Positions 1-10,643 of a stretch of 64,000 bases of DNA are shown here, in pieces. Each line of letters begins with the position of its first letter. Within the stretch, counting starts at the first letter, position 1. This stretch comes from Parapristionchus giblindavisi (Eukaryota; Nematoda; Chromadorea; Rhabditida; Diplogasteridae). The notes beneath the pieces are model-generated. The model had not been told where the DNA came from, did no database searches, and saw nothing but the letters and a program-made list of their open reading frames with translations. The stretch covers positions 1 through 64,000 of the forward strand of contig CALSFV010000228.1 of assembly GCA_943737045.1 (NCBI GenBank), given 5' to 3'. Both the position numbers and the translations under genes were made by a program.

Positions 1-517
1 TGGGAAACAACTTGGACACCGGTGGAGTACATCACTGATGCTCTCCTCTCGGACTACAGTAAGCTATACGACCCGACCTTTTTGTGTTTATTATTATTAA
101 TTAACGGTATTATTGTCAATGAAAGTGCCTTCATTGTATTTAATGCCTCCTTTCCAGAGTTTGATCAGCAGTTCTCCGATGTGGAGAATGAGGTAAGGAT
201 CGATATCTGGCTTTATTAATCGTTATTGACATTCTGTCTCCGGAATGTGACTTAGATTCATTGATTGCAATGGTTTCGTGAATAATGATTAATTAATATA
301 TGAGCAGATCCACGGAGTCGACGAAGAGCTGAAGCAATTGGAGATGAAGAAGGCGGTATGATAGAGAATTGCGGATTACGATAAAGCATTGTATCATTCA
401 GATTCTCATGAAGAAGCGCAATGATCTAGTTATACAGAAGATAAACAAGGAAAATGTATGATTATTATTATATTGACCTATGAATGACATATTGATTGGT
501 TATAGGAGAAGAAGTAG
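1..517 (+). CDS. 3' end of a chromodomain-like protein gene with a coiled-coil tail (5 exons, partial)
   Basis: Five short exons join in one frame: 1-58, 158-192, 308-355, 402-455 and 506-517, with stop TAG at 515-517. The introns are about 46-115 bp with GT-AG ends. The first exon reads WETTWTPVEYITDALLSDY. The pattern T-W-x-P-x-E-x-I followed by a short acidic/hydrophobic helix resembles the C-terminal half of a chromodomain, where the conserved W sits in 'TWEPxxN/YL'. The remaining exons encode a charged stretch with heptad-like spacing (ELKQLEMKKAILMKKRNDL) that probably forms a coiled coil, and the protein ends in lysines. Chromodomains bind methylated histone tails, so a chromatin role is possible. 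The family call is inference from a short motif; the exon chain is seen directly. The 5' part lies outside the window. Confidence 0.5.
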
Positions 518-794
518 ACGAAGTCATGTTGTAATGTTCTGTTGTGATAAGACTGAGTCAATTCATATGAGATCATAGATCAAACGATAATTCATATCAT
601 TATCTTCTATTCACTTATCCATTTCATAATTTTATCCTCTCCTTCCCTCGATTGTTTGTATAAACACACATGATAAATGTGAGCATGGATATGCCGTCAC
701 TGCCTCTACTGCACCTTTATATACACTCGTTCACACTCGAGCACTACTTTACCTGATGCGGTTATTGATAGATTCGTGTTGTTATATTTTCTTG
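518..794. other. Intergenic, AT-rich 3' flank
   Basis: No exon or RNA gene is recognisable. It lies between the stop of the chromodomain-like gene and the 23-bp tandem array. Confidence 0.5.
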
Positions 795-1004
795 GTCTCT
801 AGTCCAGGTTACGGTAGCTCTCTAGTCCAGGTTACGGTAGTTTTTTTTAGTCCAGGTTACGGTAGTTCTCTAGTCCAGGTTACGGTAGTTCTCTAGTCCA
901 GGTTACGGTAGTTCTCTAGTCCAGGTTACGGTAGTTCTCTAGTCCAGGTTACGATAGTTCTCTAGTCCAGGTTACGGTAGTTCTCTAGTCCAGGTTACGG
1001 TAGC
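795..1004. repeat. 23-bp tandem repeat, 9 copies
   Basis: Nine head-to-tail copies of a 23-bp unit with core AGTCCAGGTTACGGTAG. One copy has a T-run in place of the TTCTCT linker and one has ACGATAG for ACGGTAG. The GGTTACGGTAG half also appears, inverted, in the mosaic repeats near 3480-3520 and 7780-7815. Confidence 0.9.
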
Positions 1005-1918
1005 TCCATGCTATACTGCGGACAGTCGTATGCAGTGTGCACGGGCGTCTGCAGCTACCGTACTCGCTCCATCTACCGTTCGTATCACCAAGGTCAACAG
1101 CGTCAGAAGGCTTCATAATCTTTGTGGCTCAACGACATTTCTACAGTGATAAGAGAACGAATAAAGGTATGGTCACCTTGTGGTTTGAATATTAGTGAAG
1201 AAAAATGTCGCATATTGTGTATAATTTGGGGGGAGGGGGTTGAAATAGTGGGCCATTCTCGCCTGGCCGACTAAAGATAACTGAAAGATAAGCAAGCTTG
1301 GAGAGCGTGTGATATATCCAGTTTTTAATATATGGGCGACTGGGATTAACAAGTATGCGAAAACGAGACGAATGAACTTTTTAAGCCAAATCCAGCAAAA
1401 CTTTCTGCTCATAATGATAATAATAATAATAATAATAATAATATTGATAATTATTATTATTGTTATTCTTTTCCAGCTTAATAACAATATTGTAACATGT
1501 TCTTCTATCAAATGCATCGCATCATTTACCTTCTGCATAATAATTTTTAATATTATTGTAACTAATTTTAAATATTACTGAAACAAATTTTGTACCGATT
1601 TTCTCGCTCCCCCCCCCCATTGCACGCCAGGATTTTTGGACTTCACAAATGATCTTACAATACGTTCAGCTATGCCTGTGTAAAATTTGATCAAGTTTGC
1701 TTTCCGTGACCATTCCCTTGTTAGATGTAAGCACATCTCTCCCTTATAGGGCGCCTGGTAGCATTTGGCTCAGTGTAACGATAATCAGCATGGTCGACAT
1801 AATAATAATCGACTTTCAAAAGCTGCGATGATCGATTTTGAAAAACCGTCGTATATATGCCGGAGAGTATAAAATTATCTCGGTTGTGCCTTTAAGATTT
1901 TTAATAAATCGATATCAG
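1005..1918. other. Intergenic or intronic, with an ATA/TAT microsatellite
   Basis: No conserved exon is seen. Positions 1410-1467 hold an (ATA)n run followed by a (TTA)n run, so the stretch can fold on itself. Upstream cyclophilin exons (FHRV-type motif) were looked for here and not found. Confidence 0.5.
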
Positions 1919-2340
1919 GGATGCGACACGAACGGTAGTCAGTTCTTCATCTCAACTGCTTCCGCGCCCCATCTCAACTCAGTACACGTCGTGTTCGGAA
2001 GGGTACGGTAGGGCGCGAGGGTTACGGTGTTATGGATACGGTGACGCAATTGCTATAGAAGACCGTTAGGCGTTGATTGTATCTGTTAATTGAAATATTG
2101 ATTAGTAAATATGAACATAATAATTGCAGGTTGTGTCCGGAATGGATTTCGTGACCGAGATTGAGCACATCAAGGTACATGCTTATTGATTTTTTGAAGA
2201 TTATTGATTTTTAAAGGACTATTGATTTTACAATACAACATCTTAAGTGGAGATTGAAGGCAAGTCACGCCCGATCGCTAACGTCATCGTTATTCGCTGT
2301 GGCGAGCTGGTGCAATTTGCGCCAGGCTGTCGAGAGCGAG
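1919..2340 (+). CDS. Cyclophilin-type peptidyl-prolyl isomerase, C-terminal half of the domain (NKTR/PPIG-like), partial
   Basis: Three exons encode the second half of a cyclophilin domain: 1919-2002 ([11 protein letters not shown], then [11 protein letters not shown]), 2130-2174 ([15 protein letters not shown]) and about 2248-2340 ([22 protein letters not shown]). GSQFFI carries the active-site Gln/Phe of the family. The position of the CypA tryptophan is His in a P-H-L context, and the domain ends CGEL; both are typical of the nuclear NKTR/PPIG group (established knowledge). Cyclophilins catalyse prolyl cis-trans isomerisation; the NKTR/PPIG group acts with splicing factors. The third exon's acceptor is one base out of phase with the protein, and the exon meets a good GTGAGT donor at 2341. 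No N-terminal exons lie upstream in the window. It may be a gene fragment or pseudogene; the family call is firm. Confidence 0.75.
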
Positions 2341-2378
2341 TGAGTGTACTATAGTGTGGATGAAAGCATGCATTGGCG

Positions 2379-2479
2379 GATACATGGAGCTTGATTCTAC
2401 AGGGGAGGGGGCATTACACCCATTTTTCGAAAACCCTTAATTTTACAGGGGGCACCCCCATGTCGGTCACCGATGTCTG
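2379..2479 (-). mobile_element. Solo relative of the macrosatellite's 192-bp MITE
   Basis: Read on the minus strand, this stretch matches the MITE found in every macrosatellite unit: a terminus close to CATACATGG, the CCCCCTGTAAAATTA block followed by TTTTCGAAAA, and CTGTAGAATC near the other end. The internal part is shorter. It shows that this sequence exists outside the array as an independent dispersed element. Confidence 0.65.
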
Positions 2480-2498
2480 GTCGAAACTGCAAGCACAA

Positions 2499-2870
2499 TC
2501 GGCGCTTGTTCCGCAAATGTGCACACTTGCCATGCCCCCCCTTTAAGCCCCGCCTCCTTTTCCAGGCAGATAGCCTGGAAGGGCGGAGAGGCCCCAGCCG
2601 GCTCCTGCGCGGCGACTTCTCCAAGGATATGGAGAAGTCCGGGGCAGGGAAAGGACTTCATCGCGAAGTCCCTTCCCCAAACCAAAATGCTCTCGAATGA
2701 GAGAGGCGCAACTGATGAATCAGAGGCGAAGAATGAGCCGGCCGAGGCTATTTATAGGGGCGATGCAAACTACAAGTATTGCATGCGCGCTCTCTAGCTG
2801 GAACACGCTCTCTCATTCACTCTCTCACTCTAGCTATCTCTCATCTCTCATCTCTGCGTGTCTGATCCGA
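2499..2870 (+). promoter_or_regulatory. Promoter-like module: conserved box, three perfect hairpins, TATA, CT-rich start region
   Basis: A box beginning GCGCTTGTTCCGCAAATGTG (2499) is followed by a C-rich GC box. Three strong inverted repeats come next: 2560-2580 (TTCCAGGC stem), 2614-2639 (GACTTCTCC stem) and 2647-2677 (13-bp stem, one mismatch). A TATA-like TTTATAGGGG lies near 2750, then a CT-rich tract at 2805-2870. A sister module on the minus strand (7990-8190) keeps the box, GC box, TATA and CT tract without the hairpins. A promoter role is inferred; no downstream gene is recognised. Confidence 0.4.
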
Positions 2871-3368
2871 TTCTGACTGTCTGTGGTCTAACTTGAAAGT
2901 GCTACAACTTCAAGGTTTGTATGAATACATGTATCAACAGCATTGCAATGATCAGCTAATTGGTGATGAACGAAATGTCAGCTAATTGGTATGGAAATCA
3001 ACTCATCGGTATATAATGGTGATGTAGTAATCGGAAATAAGTAAAGAATAAGGTGATCAGTAATGAATGAAAAGAATAGGTCTCATTATCTCCTTAGTAA
3101 GCGATAAAAATATCTCTAGCTGTCGAGAATTCACTCCCTTGAACACATTAAGGCTTCACTGTGGGGCGGTTAACCGTTCTTCCAATCTGGACAACTACCA
3201 GCCGGCAAAGGGTTAATGGGGGGCTTGGTATTGTAGGTATGACGGGAGAAGCGGTCGATCCGAAACTAACATCGCATGAAGAGAATAGGCGAGCTTGGGA
3301 GAAGACTCGCTTGACGGGGATATTGACATAATTGGGCTGATTGGAAAGATAGGCGGGGGGGGGGGGGG
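2871..3368. other. No gene seen; ends in a poly-G run
   Basis: AT-rich sequence without a recognisable exon. A run of about 17 G at 3354-3370 marks the edge of the inverted repeat that follows. Confidence 0.4.
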
Positions 3369-3614
3369 GGTATCAGAACGGCAACAATCAAAACGGCAAC
3401 AATCAAAACGGTAACGGAGCAGAACTCGGTTGGGAGTTGGCATAGCTTCCCTAAGTAGCATGCCCTATGCTACAGTATTCCAACTGTTGCTACCGTAACC
3501 TACCGTAACCCACTACCGTAAATCAAAATGCGGGGAAAATGCTGTTTTTCGATACGTAGAGGCACGATAGGCACGATAGGGGTGAACTGGCTTCAGTAAC
3601 ACTACCGTTACATG

Positions 3615-3852
3615 CTTACAGTAACCTAGACTAAAGTATTCGCTGTTGGATATCGCGAACTGACTTTTTTATGTTTTTTCTTTTTTAAAAATATGTTTTT
3701 GTGCTGAACGTAGAGTTGAGTGCATGCCTTTTCTCTATTGTTTGACTAATGATAATAACCATCAAAACACTACGAGACATAGCTCTAGTACAGTCATAAA
3801 AAGTCAGTTCGCGATATCCAACAGCGAATACTTTAGTCTGGGTTACTGTAAG
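3615..3852. mobile_element. 238-bp MITE with 56-bp TIRs and CATG target duplication
   Basis: Termini CTTACAGTAACC... and ...GGTTACTGTAAG form inverted repeats of about 56 bp with one mismatch (left 3615-3670). They are flanked by CATG at 3611-3614 and 3853-3856. The opposite arm of the larger inverted repeat (near 7690-7705) shows the same flanks joined without the insert, an internal empty site. Confidence 0.85.
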
Positions 3853-4574
3853 CATGTTCATACATTTTCAAACCCCAACAATGTCGCTATCTGACCAGTT
3901 TTTCGAGAATGGTCAAGTTTCGCGCATGAGACGAGTTATGAGAGAAAGAAATAATTTATTTGTTATGAAAACATATAATAAAGATTGAACTTGAATGAGA
4001 TTTGTTGTGAATTAATGTGATAAAGTTTGAAATTGATACGAGATCTTTCATATGAAGGACTATTGAATTGAAAGAATATAAAAAATAAAAAAAGTAAAAG
4101 AGAAATAAATAGAGAAGGAGAAGAGGGAAGAGAGGTAGAAGTGTTGTCAGATTACGGTACGTAGAGTTAGGTCAGTTATGTGATCTGTTATTTGAATTTT
4201 TAATATCGTTTAATTTAAAAGTCGGTTTTACGTATGTTTCTTTGCGTCATGACGATCATTAAGAGAACTAGAAATGTTTAAAATATAAATTGGACACTAA
4301 CGTTAGTTTATTCATTGAGTTTAGTGCCAAAACGCCCAATGGCCCAATGTACGACATTACCATAGTATTGTTGGGACAATTGTTTGTAGGCAGTTAGTTC
4401 ACTTATTTCGAATCCTTTTTTAAAAATTTTTTTTTTCCAAAATGTGTAGAATTGCCTGAACTTTCACTTTATGTGCATTAGAAAAATAAATAAAAATGAT
4501 TTGAGCTCATACGTTCATTTTAAACATCAAAACTGGTCAGATTATGGTATTTGGGAAGATGTGAGAGCAACGAA

Positions 4575-4950
4575 ATATTTTTTTTCCTACTTATTCGTGG
4601 TCATAATTAATTATTAAAACAAGAACTGCACTCGAAACTGCCTCCAAGTAGTCATTTCAGATTTAGAAAGGTAAACAAGTGGTCAGATCTTGTATTTGAT
4701 AAGATGTGACATCCGTGAAATATTTTTTCATGCTCTTTCGTGCTTATATTTAATAATGAAAACAAGAACTGCACTCGAAACTGCCTCCAAGTAGTCATTT
4801 CAGATTTAGAAAGGTAAACAAGTGGTCAGATCTTGTATTTGATAAGATGTGACATCCGTGAAATATTTTTTTCCTACTTATTCGTGCTCATAATTAATGA
4901 TAAAAACAAGAACTGTGCGTAAATGTGCCTCCAAGTAGTAATTTCAGATA
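4575..4950. repeat. About 142-bp tandem repeat, 2.6 copies
   Basis: Copies start near 4575, 4720 and 4862. The first two share AACAAGAACTGCACTCGAAA and the following roughly 90 bp almost without change. The third diverges after the CCTCCAAGTAGT block. Confidence 0.75.
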
Positions 4951-5216
4951 TTCAAATACTTGTGCTTCTGAGAATGTTGATAGGCACATTTATCAATGAA
5001 TATCAAATTTTAGTGTTGAATTTACATTTTAAAAATCCATTATTCTCTTAATGATCATATGTGAAGTAATGAAACAAACTGAAATCGGGGATGTGCCTAC
5101 CAACATTCTCAAAAAATTGAATATAAGAAATTGCTTGTTGGAGGCATATTTACTCACATTCTTTTACTTTGATAATTATTTATGAGCACGAATAAGTAGA
5201 AAAATATATATTTCAA
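4862..5216. repeat. Imperfect inverted repeat (arms about 130 bp)
   Basis: The third tandem copy (4862-4993) is matched by the reverse complement of 5090-5216, sharing TTCGTGCTCATAA, TGCCTCCAA and GAGAATGTTG blocks. The spacer is about 100 bp and AT-rich. Confidence 0.6.
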
Positions 5217-6225
5217 TAACACATCTTTTCAAATGTCAGCTCTGATCAGTTTTGTGGCTTTAAATGACCGTATGAGTTCAAATAGTTTTTATTCTATTTT
5301 ATTTTTTGTACTTGGAAATAAACTTCATCATCTTCTTCAACGACAAGTAGAAGAATTATCGATCGACCGTTGGTGCACATTTCTCAATAACCAACTTTAC
5401 TGTCCAATTTACAGTTCAAAAATTGATAGGCCTCTTATTGATCATATTTTACGTAAAGAAGGATAAGTAAATCACAGTTTTAATGATATTATCAGTAATT
5501 ATCATTGTACAACTCTAGCAACTCTTCTAGCTTTCTTCCTTCTTCTCCCTTTTTACCTTTTATAGCACGGTGTGACACACCTACCGGAGAAAAGAGTGGG
5601 CGGAAGTTTAAACTTTTAGCGCATACCGTATACAGAAAACCAAAAGCGTAGTTCGTGATCACGAAGGCATTTCCGTATAAGAAAAAAATACAGATTTGAA
5701 AAAATTTGCGCCATTCCTGAATCATGAAAAAGAACAATCTTACAGTAATTAGTAAGTATTGAAAAATCCTGATTAATGCCTGAATTCTGCAGGAATTGTT
5801 GTTGGGTCTCACAGCGAATAGAAAGAAAAAGCGAGAGCGCAGACATGTCAGACACTTTTTGTCTGCTATTCTGTCGCCGATCGATTTCTCTTGTTGTGTC
5901 ATACCGTGTATTTCGCAATTCTTTATATTCTTTCAATTCAATAGTCCTTCATATGCACGAACACAAACCTTTATTACAGCTAATGATAAATCTATATCAC
6001 ATCAGTTCACAATAAAACTATTTCAATTTTAATCTTTATCACATTAATTTAAAAAAAAATCAATTCTCTATTTCTTTTTCCACTTGTCTCGTCCCTTTCG
6101 TGCACTTGATCATCCTGGAAAAAAAACTACTGTAGGGGAAAACGAGCTTTCGTAAACCACCCTATTAAATAACATGCTAACAATAAGCTGCCGAAAAATA
6201 CTCTGAGCATTAGTTTATTTGCCCT

Positions 6226-7048
6226 TATAATGCACATTTGCCTTACGTGCCTACTACGGTGGCGAGAACCAGTCACTAGTCACTAATTATTATCTCTCTC
6301 CAACTAGTGCGCAATCTTTTCCACTCTCTCTGATACTCTTCTGTCTCCTGTGGCAGCCGTGCGTTGGGGTCACGGTTGAGTAGAAATATTACTCTTTTTC
6401 TACTCTTTGTTTTTTTCTCGGCTCTAATCAAAATAATCAAAGTAATCAAAATATGCAAATCTATATAATTTTGGAATCTACAAATCAAGGGCTATTCTAC
6501 AAGCCTAAAATTGACTGCAAAAGGACAATTTTAAATTTCTTCAATTTTTCAAGTCATGCATTGCAGTAAATATTTTATTAAAGTAATTCGAATAACAATG
6601 AAAAATAAAAAAAATAAAATATAAAAATATTGATAAAGGAAATAAATTATATTATCGTCCGATTCCGATCCGATTTGAAAGAATGCATACACGAAAAATT
6701 GAAAAAAAGTGTTCTTTGACAGTCAATTGCAGACTTGGTAAATAGCTCTTAGCTTGTAGATTTCAAACATATTCAGATTTACAAATTTCGAATACTTATA
6801 GCCGAGAAATCCCAAAAGGAGTAGAAAAAGAGTAGCTGAAAATAAGTCACTAATGTTGCGATGATCTCATCACTACTAACCGTCGCGCGAGAGGTCGTAA
6901 ATGTGCCTTTCTCGGTTGTGTAGAGAGAGACTGTTACTAGGGCTAGTAAGTAGTGACTGGTTCTCGCCACCCTAGTGCCTACGCCGTAACCTCCGCCGTA
7001 AGGACAGAGGAGGTTACGGCGTAGGCACGCAAGGCAAATGTAACGAAT
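6226..7048. mobile_element. TIR element of about 820 bp with a hairpin inserted in one arm
   Basis: The left arm (from about 6226: CACATTTGCCTTACGTGCCT, then GGTGGCGAGAACCAGTCACT) is matched in reverse complement by about 6715-7048. The right arm contains an extra perfect hairpin with 19-bp stems (6976-6994 and 7009-7027; GCCTACGCCGTAACCTCC). The interior is AT-rich without a recognisable gene. Confidence 0.6.
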
Positions 7049-7989
7049 GGTAGGACACTGAGTGTCACTCATAGACTTATTCATACTGCAGCGGTATTAC
7101 TTATTTATACCGTATTTAAAGTGCATGCATACTAATTCTTGTGCATCTATTAATAATATTAATTTAACTATATAGTTTTCTTTCGTCTCATTTTGGACAC
7201 CACTCCTTCGTACCATTCATTCAGAGATCAAAAGAAACCGAAATGCGACTCCCCTGAATTTTGCCAATCAAGGATATTTCGAAAAAAAAAACAAAAAAAA
7301 TTAAACAATATTTGCTCTTTCGAAAATATCAATGCGCTAAAGTTTACTATTGATATATTGAAACGGAAGAATTGCAAATTTGTTTCGGGGAAGTATCTGC
7401 AAAAATTTATTTCGAGAAAGTATCGGAAAAGCGAAAAACTAAAAATGCACATCTCTGCTGCCAATAGGGCAAATATTGATAAGTGGTTTACCACAATTTG
7501 TTTGCTTATTCTTTCGGGTTTTGACCACTTTTCTATGTTTATGTCACTCCTATCTTGTCGTAAAAACGTTATCACGTTATTTACGTGAAAATAAGCGAAA
7601 AATAAGCGATTTTTGACAAATCTGACCAGTTTTAAAAATTTTGGTGAAATCTGACCAGTTGGCGGAGCCAAAAATTGTTGGTCTTAGCATAATGTATGAG
7701 CATGTTACGGTAGTGTTACTGAAGCCGGTTCACCCCTATCGTGCCTCTACCGATCGAAAAACAGCATTTTCCCGCATTTTGATTTACGGTAGTGGGTTAC
7801 GGTAGGTTACGGTAGCAACAGTTGGAATACTGTAGCATAGGGCATGTTACTTAGGGAAGCTATGCCAACTCCCAACCGAGTTCTACTCCGTTGCTGTTTT
7901 GATTGATGCCGTTTTGATTGTTGCCGTTCTGATACCCCCTCGAAAGATAAACCTTGCTTAACCCCGCTTATTGCCATTGTACTGTTAGA

Positions 7990-8190
7990 TCATCGTTAGT
8001 TAATCAAGAGTTAGAGAGTGCGAGAGAGCGTTGAGATATGAGAGAGTGTGCATGAGAGAGCATTGACCTAGGATAGAGTGCGCGAGAGAGCGTTGAGATA
8101 TGAGAGAGTACAAAGTGCAAGGATGGAGGGGGGGGGGCAGGCCTTATAGGGGGCGTGGCTTGTGTGCACATTTGCGGAACAAGCGCCGCA
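7990..8190 (-). promoter_or_regulatory. Promoter-like module (box, GC box, TATA, CT-rich), minus strand
   Basis: On the minus strand the order is the same box as at 2499 (about 8190-8166), CCACGCCCCCTATAAGG (GC/KLF-type box fused to a TATA-like TATAAGG), then two copies of a CT-rich stretch containing TCTCTCATATCTCAACGC. It lacks the three hairpins of its sister module. The regulatory role is inferred from layout only. Confidence 0.35.
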
Positions 8191-8273
8191 CAATCGTAGT
8201 TGCTCCCATTCGTGATCGTAGTATTCCATATATGAATCATACATTTTCGGTACCCTCGCCGTATATTTTTATA

Positions 8274-10643
8274 TTATATGAGAGGAATCGCCAGAGGTTC
8301 GACCACCCCCCGGACATAGAAATTTCGACCCCCTGAAAATTTCAGATTAAGTACTTTGAACGATGCTCTATCGAACTGCGTTGGCCGAATTTGCATATCT
8401 GCTCTCATTTTCGAGTAGCGGTAGGTCAAAGTTGGCAGGTACGGTATTTTTGGCTCGAGTGTGCGTCAGAAAAATAATCATAACTCCGTTCAAAATAATG
8501 ATAGAAATTTTTTCAAAAAAAGTATCGAAAGAGGAGAATTTGGGCAACATTTTCCAGTTGATGACGTCATTTGTCGACCATGCGCCGGTGCGGGGCGGTC
8601 GGTTTTATGAAAAAGTGACGTAACTTTCCTAATCGGAAAAAGTGCACTTTTCTTCTATGCGCGTTTTGTTGCGTCCATATGTGTCTAAAAATGACCCAAG
8701 TTTCAGAGGATTTGAGAAATGCAAAAAAAAAGAGTTGATTTTAGTGACGCGACCTCGGACCTGTCATAGGAAAGAACGGCTTATTCCTTTATCAAGAAAC
8801 AGCAAAGGAGCTTAAATGACTCAAAAACATCCGGAAAAGCATTACGATCTCAAAATACCCATATATGACAGTTATTTGAAACATAAAATCACCGAGTTCC
8901 GAAAAATTTGAAAAAAAACCCATATTTTGCTTTTCCACGTGGAAAAAACGTCTCAGTAATGTTAATTAATCTTTATAATATTTCTTATAATGTTTTTGAA
9001 CATTTATGTTTTTGGAAGTGAAGGCCTACCTGCTCTTAGAGCCGAGATATCCGCCATCGAGATTACACGCGCGCGCCCCAACTCACCCTTTGAGAAGAGA
9101 TGTGTTGCCATAAAATGAACGTTTTCCAGATCAGAATGACTCAAAACAACTTGTTTCATCATTCTTATCACGAAAAAATACCTTGGAACACGTTTTCTGT
9201 GTCTGTAAAAATCAGCAAAAGATTTGGATCGAACCGGGGTTCGAACCCGCTCGGTGTTTTTAGAGCGGTACCTCTTTACCTCGACGCCTCGAATGATTTT
9301 GCTTATTTTATTTATTTATTTATCGTACACCGCAAGGGTGTTTCAACAAGTACAAAGTGTTCGAGTGCAAAAAAAATATGTGATAGAATAAAATTATTAA
9401 AAGAGGATGGGGATGAGGGGAAGGTGAGAGATCAATTGATTTACTAAACTTAGTAATAGTAATAGCAATAGTAACATAGTAACATGATACAACGGATGTC
9501 TTTGTAATATGTTATTTCAATGTTAATTGTTTTCAATTGTGACTGATTTCTCTAATAAATGTATCTTATCTAACATTAGTTTTGACATTGTACTTCATCA
9601 TTCCTTGAAGAGAGAGAGAGAGAGAGCGAGGAAGGTTTTGGGGGGGGGGGGGGGGCTCACACTCGTTCTTTGTTGTTCAAATGCAATTCTGTTCGCTCAG
9701 AGTTTTCTAACATCTCCATTTTGTGTAGTTGCCATATGTTAGTCTCCCTTCTCCTTTTTTCTCTCCCTGTCTGTTCACGAAAGAGCGTGTGGGAGTGAGA
9801 GAGCGGATGATGAGCAGTCGCGCGGAGTTGGGGCGCGCGCGTGTAATCTCGATGGCGGATATCTCGGCTCTAAGAGCAGGTAGGCCTTCACTTCCAAAAA
9901 CATAAATGTTCAAAAACATTATAAGAAATATTATAAAGATTAATTAACATTACTGAGACGTTTTTTCCACGTGGAAAAGCAAAATATGGGTTTTTTTTTC
10001 AAATTTTTCGGAACTCGGTGATTTTATGTTTCAAATAACTGTCATATATGGGTATTTTGAGATCGTAATGCTTTTCCGGATGTTTTTGAGTCATTTAAGC
10101 TCCTTTGCTGTTTCTTGATAAAGGAATAAGCCGTTCTTTCCTATGACAGGTCCGAGGTCGCGTCACTAAAATCAACGCTTTTTTTTGCATTTCTCAAATC
10201 CTCTGAAACTTGGGTCATTTTTAGACACATATGGACGCAACAAAACGCGCATAGAAGAAAAGTGCACTTTTTCCGATTAGGAAAGTTACGTCACTTTTTC
10301 ATAAAACCGACCGCCCCGCACCGGCGCATGGTCGACAAATGACGTCATCAACTGGAAAATGTTGCCCAAATTCTCCTCTTTCGATCCTTTTTTTGAAAAA
10401 ATTTCTATCATTTTTTTGAACGGAGTTATGATCATTTTTCTGACGCACACTCGAGCCAAAAATACCGTACCTGCCAACTTTGACCTACCGCTACTCGAAA
10501 ATGAGAGCAGATATGCAAATTCGGCCAACGCAGTTCGATAGAGCATCGTTCAAAGTACTTAATCTGAAATTTTCAGGGGGTCGAAATTTCTATGTCCGCG
10601 GACCCTCCGAAACGGTCGATTCTCTCGCGATTCCTCTCATATA
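8274..10643. mobile_element. 2.37-kb foldback element (arms about 810 bp)
   Basis: Arm 8274-9084 is matched by the reverse complement of 9825-10643 with only scattered differences. Both outer ends read ATATGAGAGGAATCGC and both inner ends carry GCGCGCGCCCCAACTC. The loop (9085-9824) holds a tRNA-like sequence and a poly-G run. An 86-codon frame starting MLYRTALAEFAYLL is open in both arms (8363-8623 plus, 10286-10546 minus) but matches no family I recognise. No transposase was found. Confidence 0.8.
9226..9296 (-). tRNA. tRNA-like sequence or SINE head (degenerate)
   Basis: On the minus strand the sequence contains a perfect B-box core GGTTCGAACCC and a 6-bp hairpin CCGCTC/GAGCGG placed like an anticodon arm. 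A complete cloverleaf does not close: the anticodon loop is too long and the acceptor stem is missing. It is more likely a tRNA-derived element than a working tRNA. It sits in the loop of the foldback element. Confidence 0.35.

Larger units (their letters stand above)
3369..7945. mobile_element. Large mosaic element bounded by an inverted repeat of about 245 bp
   Basis: Positions about 3369-3614 (continuing weakly after 3852) are matched by the reverse complement of about 7690-7945. Both arms include TATCAGAACGGCAACAATCA, GAACTCGGTTGGGAG and CTACCGTAACCTACCGTAAC. The AT-rich interior holds further tandem and inverted repeats listed separately. Several ORFs of 77-147 codons inside look like chance frames in AT-rich DNA and have no recognisable domain. 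This is probably a foldback or composite DNA transposon with later insertions; no transposase was recognised. Confidence 0.55.

Noticed and set aside
795..1004. Telomere-like repeat
   Set aside because: The 23-bp unit contains GGTTACGG but no short G-rich telomeric period, and it is flanked by unique genic sequence.
1173..1581. ORFs with poly-isoleucine around 1400
   Set aside because: They translate the ATA/TAT microsatellite.
2397..2797. Overlapping ORFs in the GC-rich 2.4-2.8 kb stretch
   Set aside because: GC-rich hairpin DNA opens several frames on both strands; translations lack any recognisable domain.
5225..7671. ORFs of 77-147 codons within the 3.4-7.9-kb mosaic
   Set aside because: Low-complexity, hydrophobic or Lys/Asn/Phe-rich translations of AT-rich DNA with no domain and no splice context.
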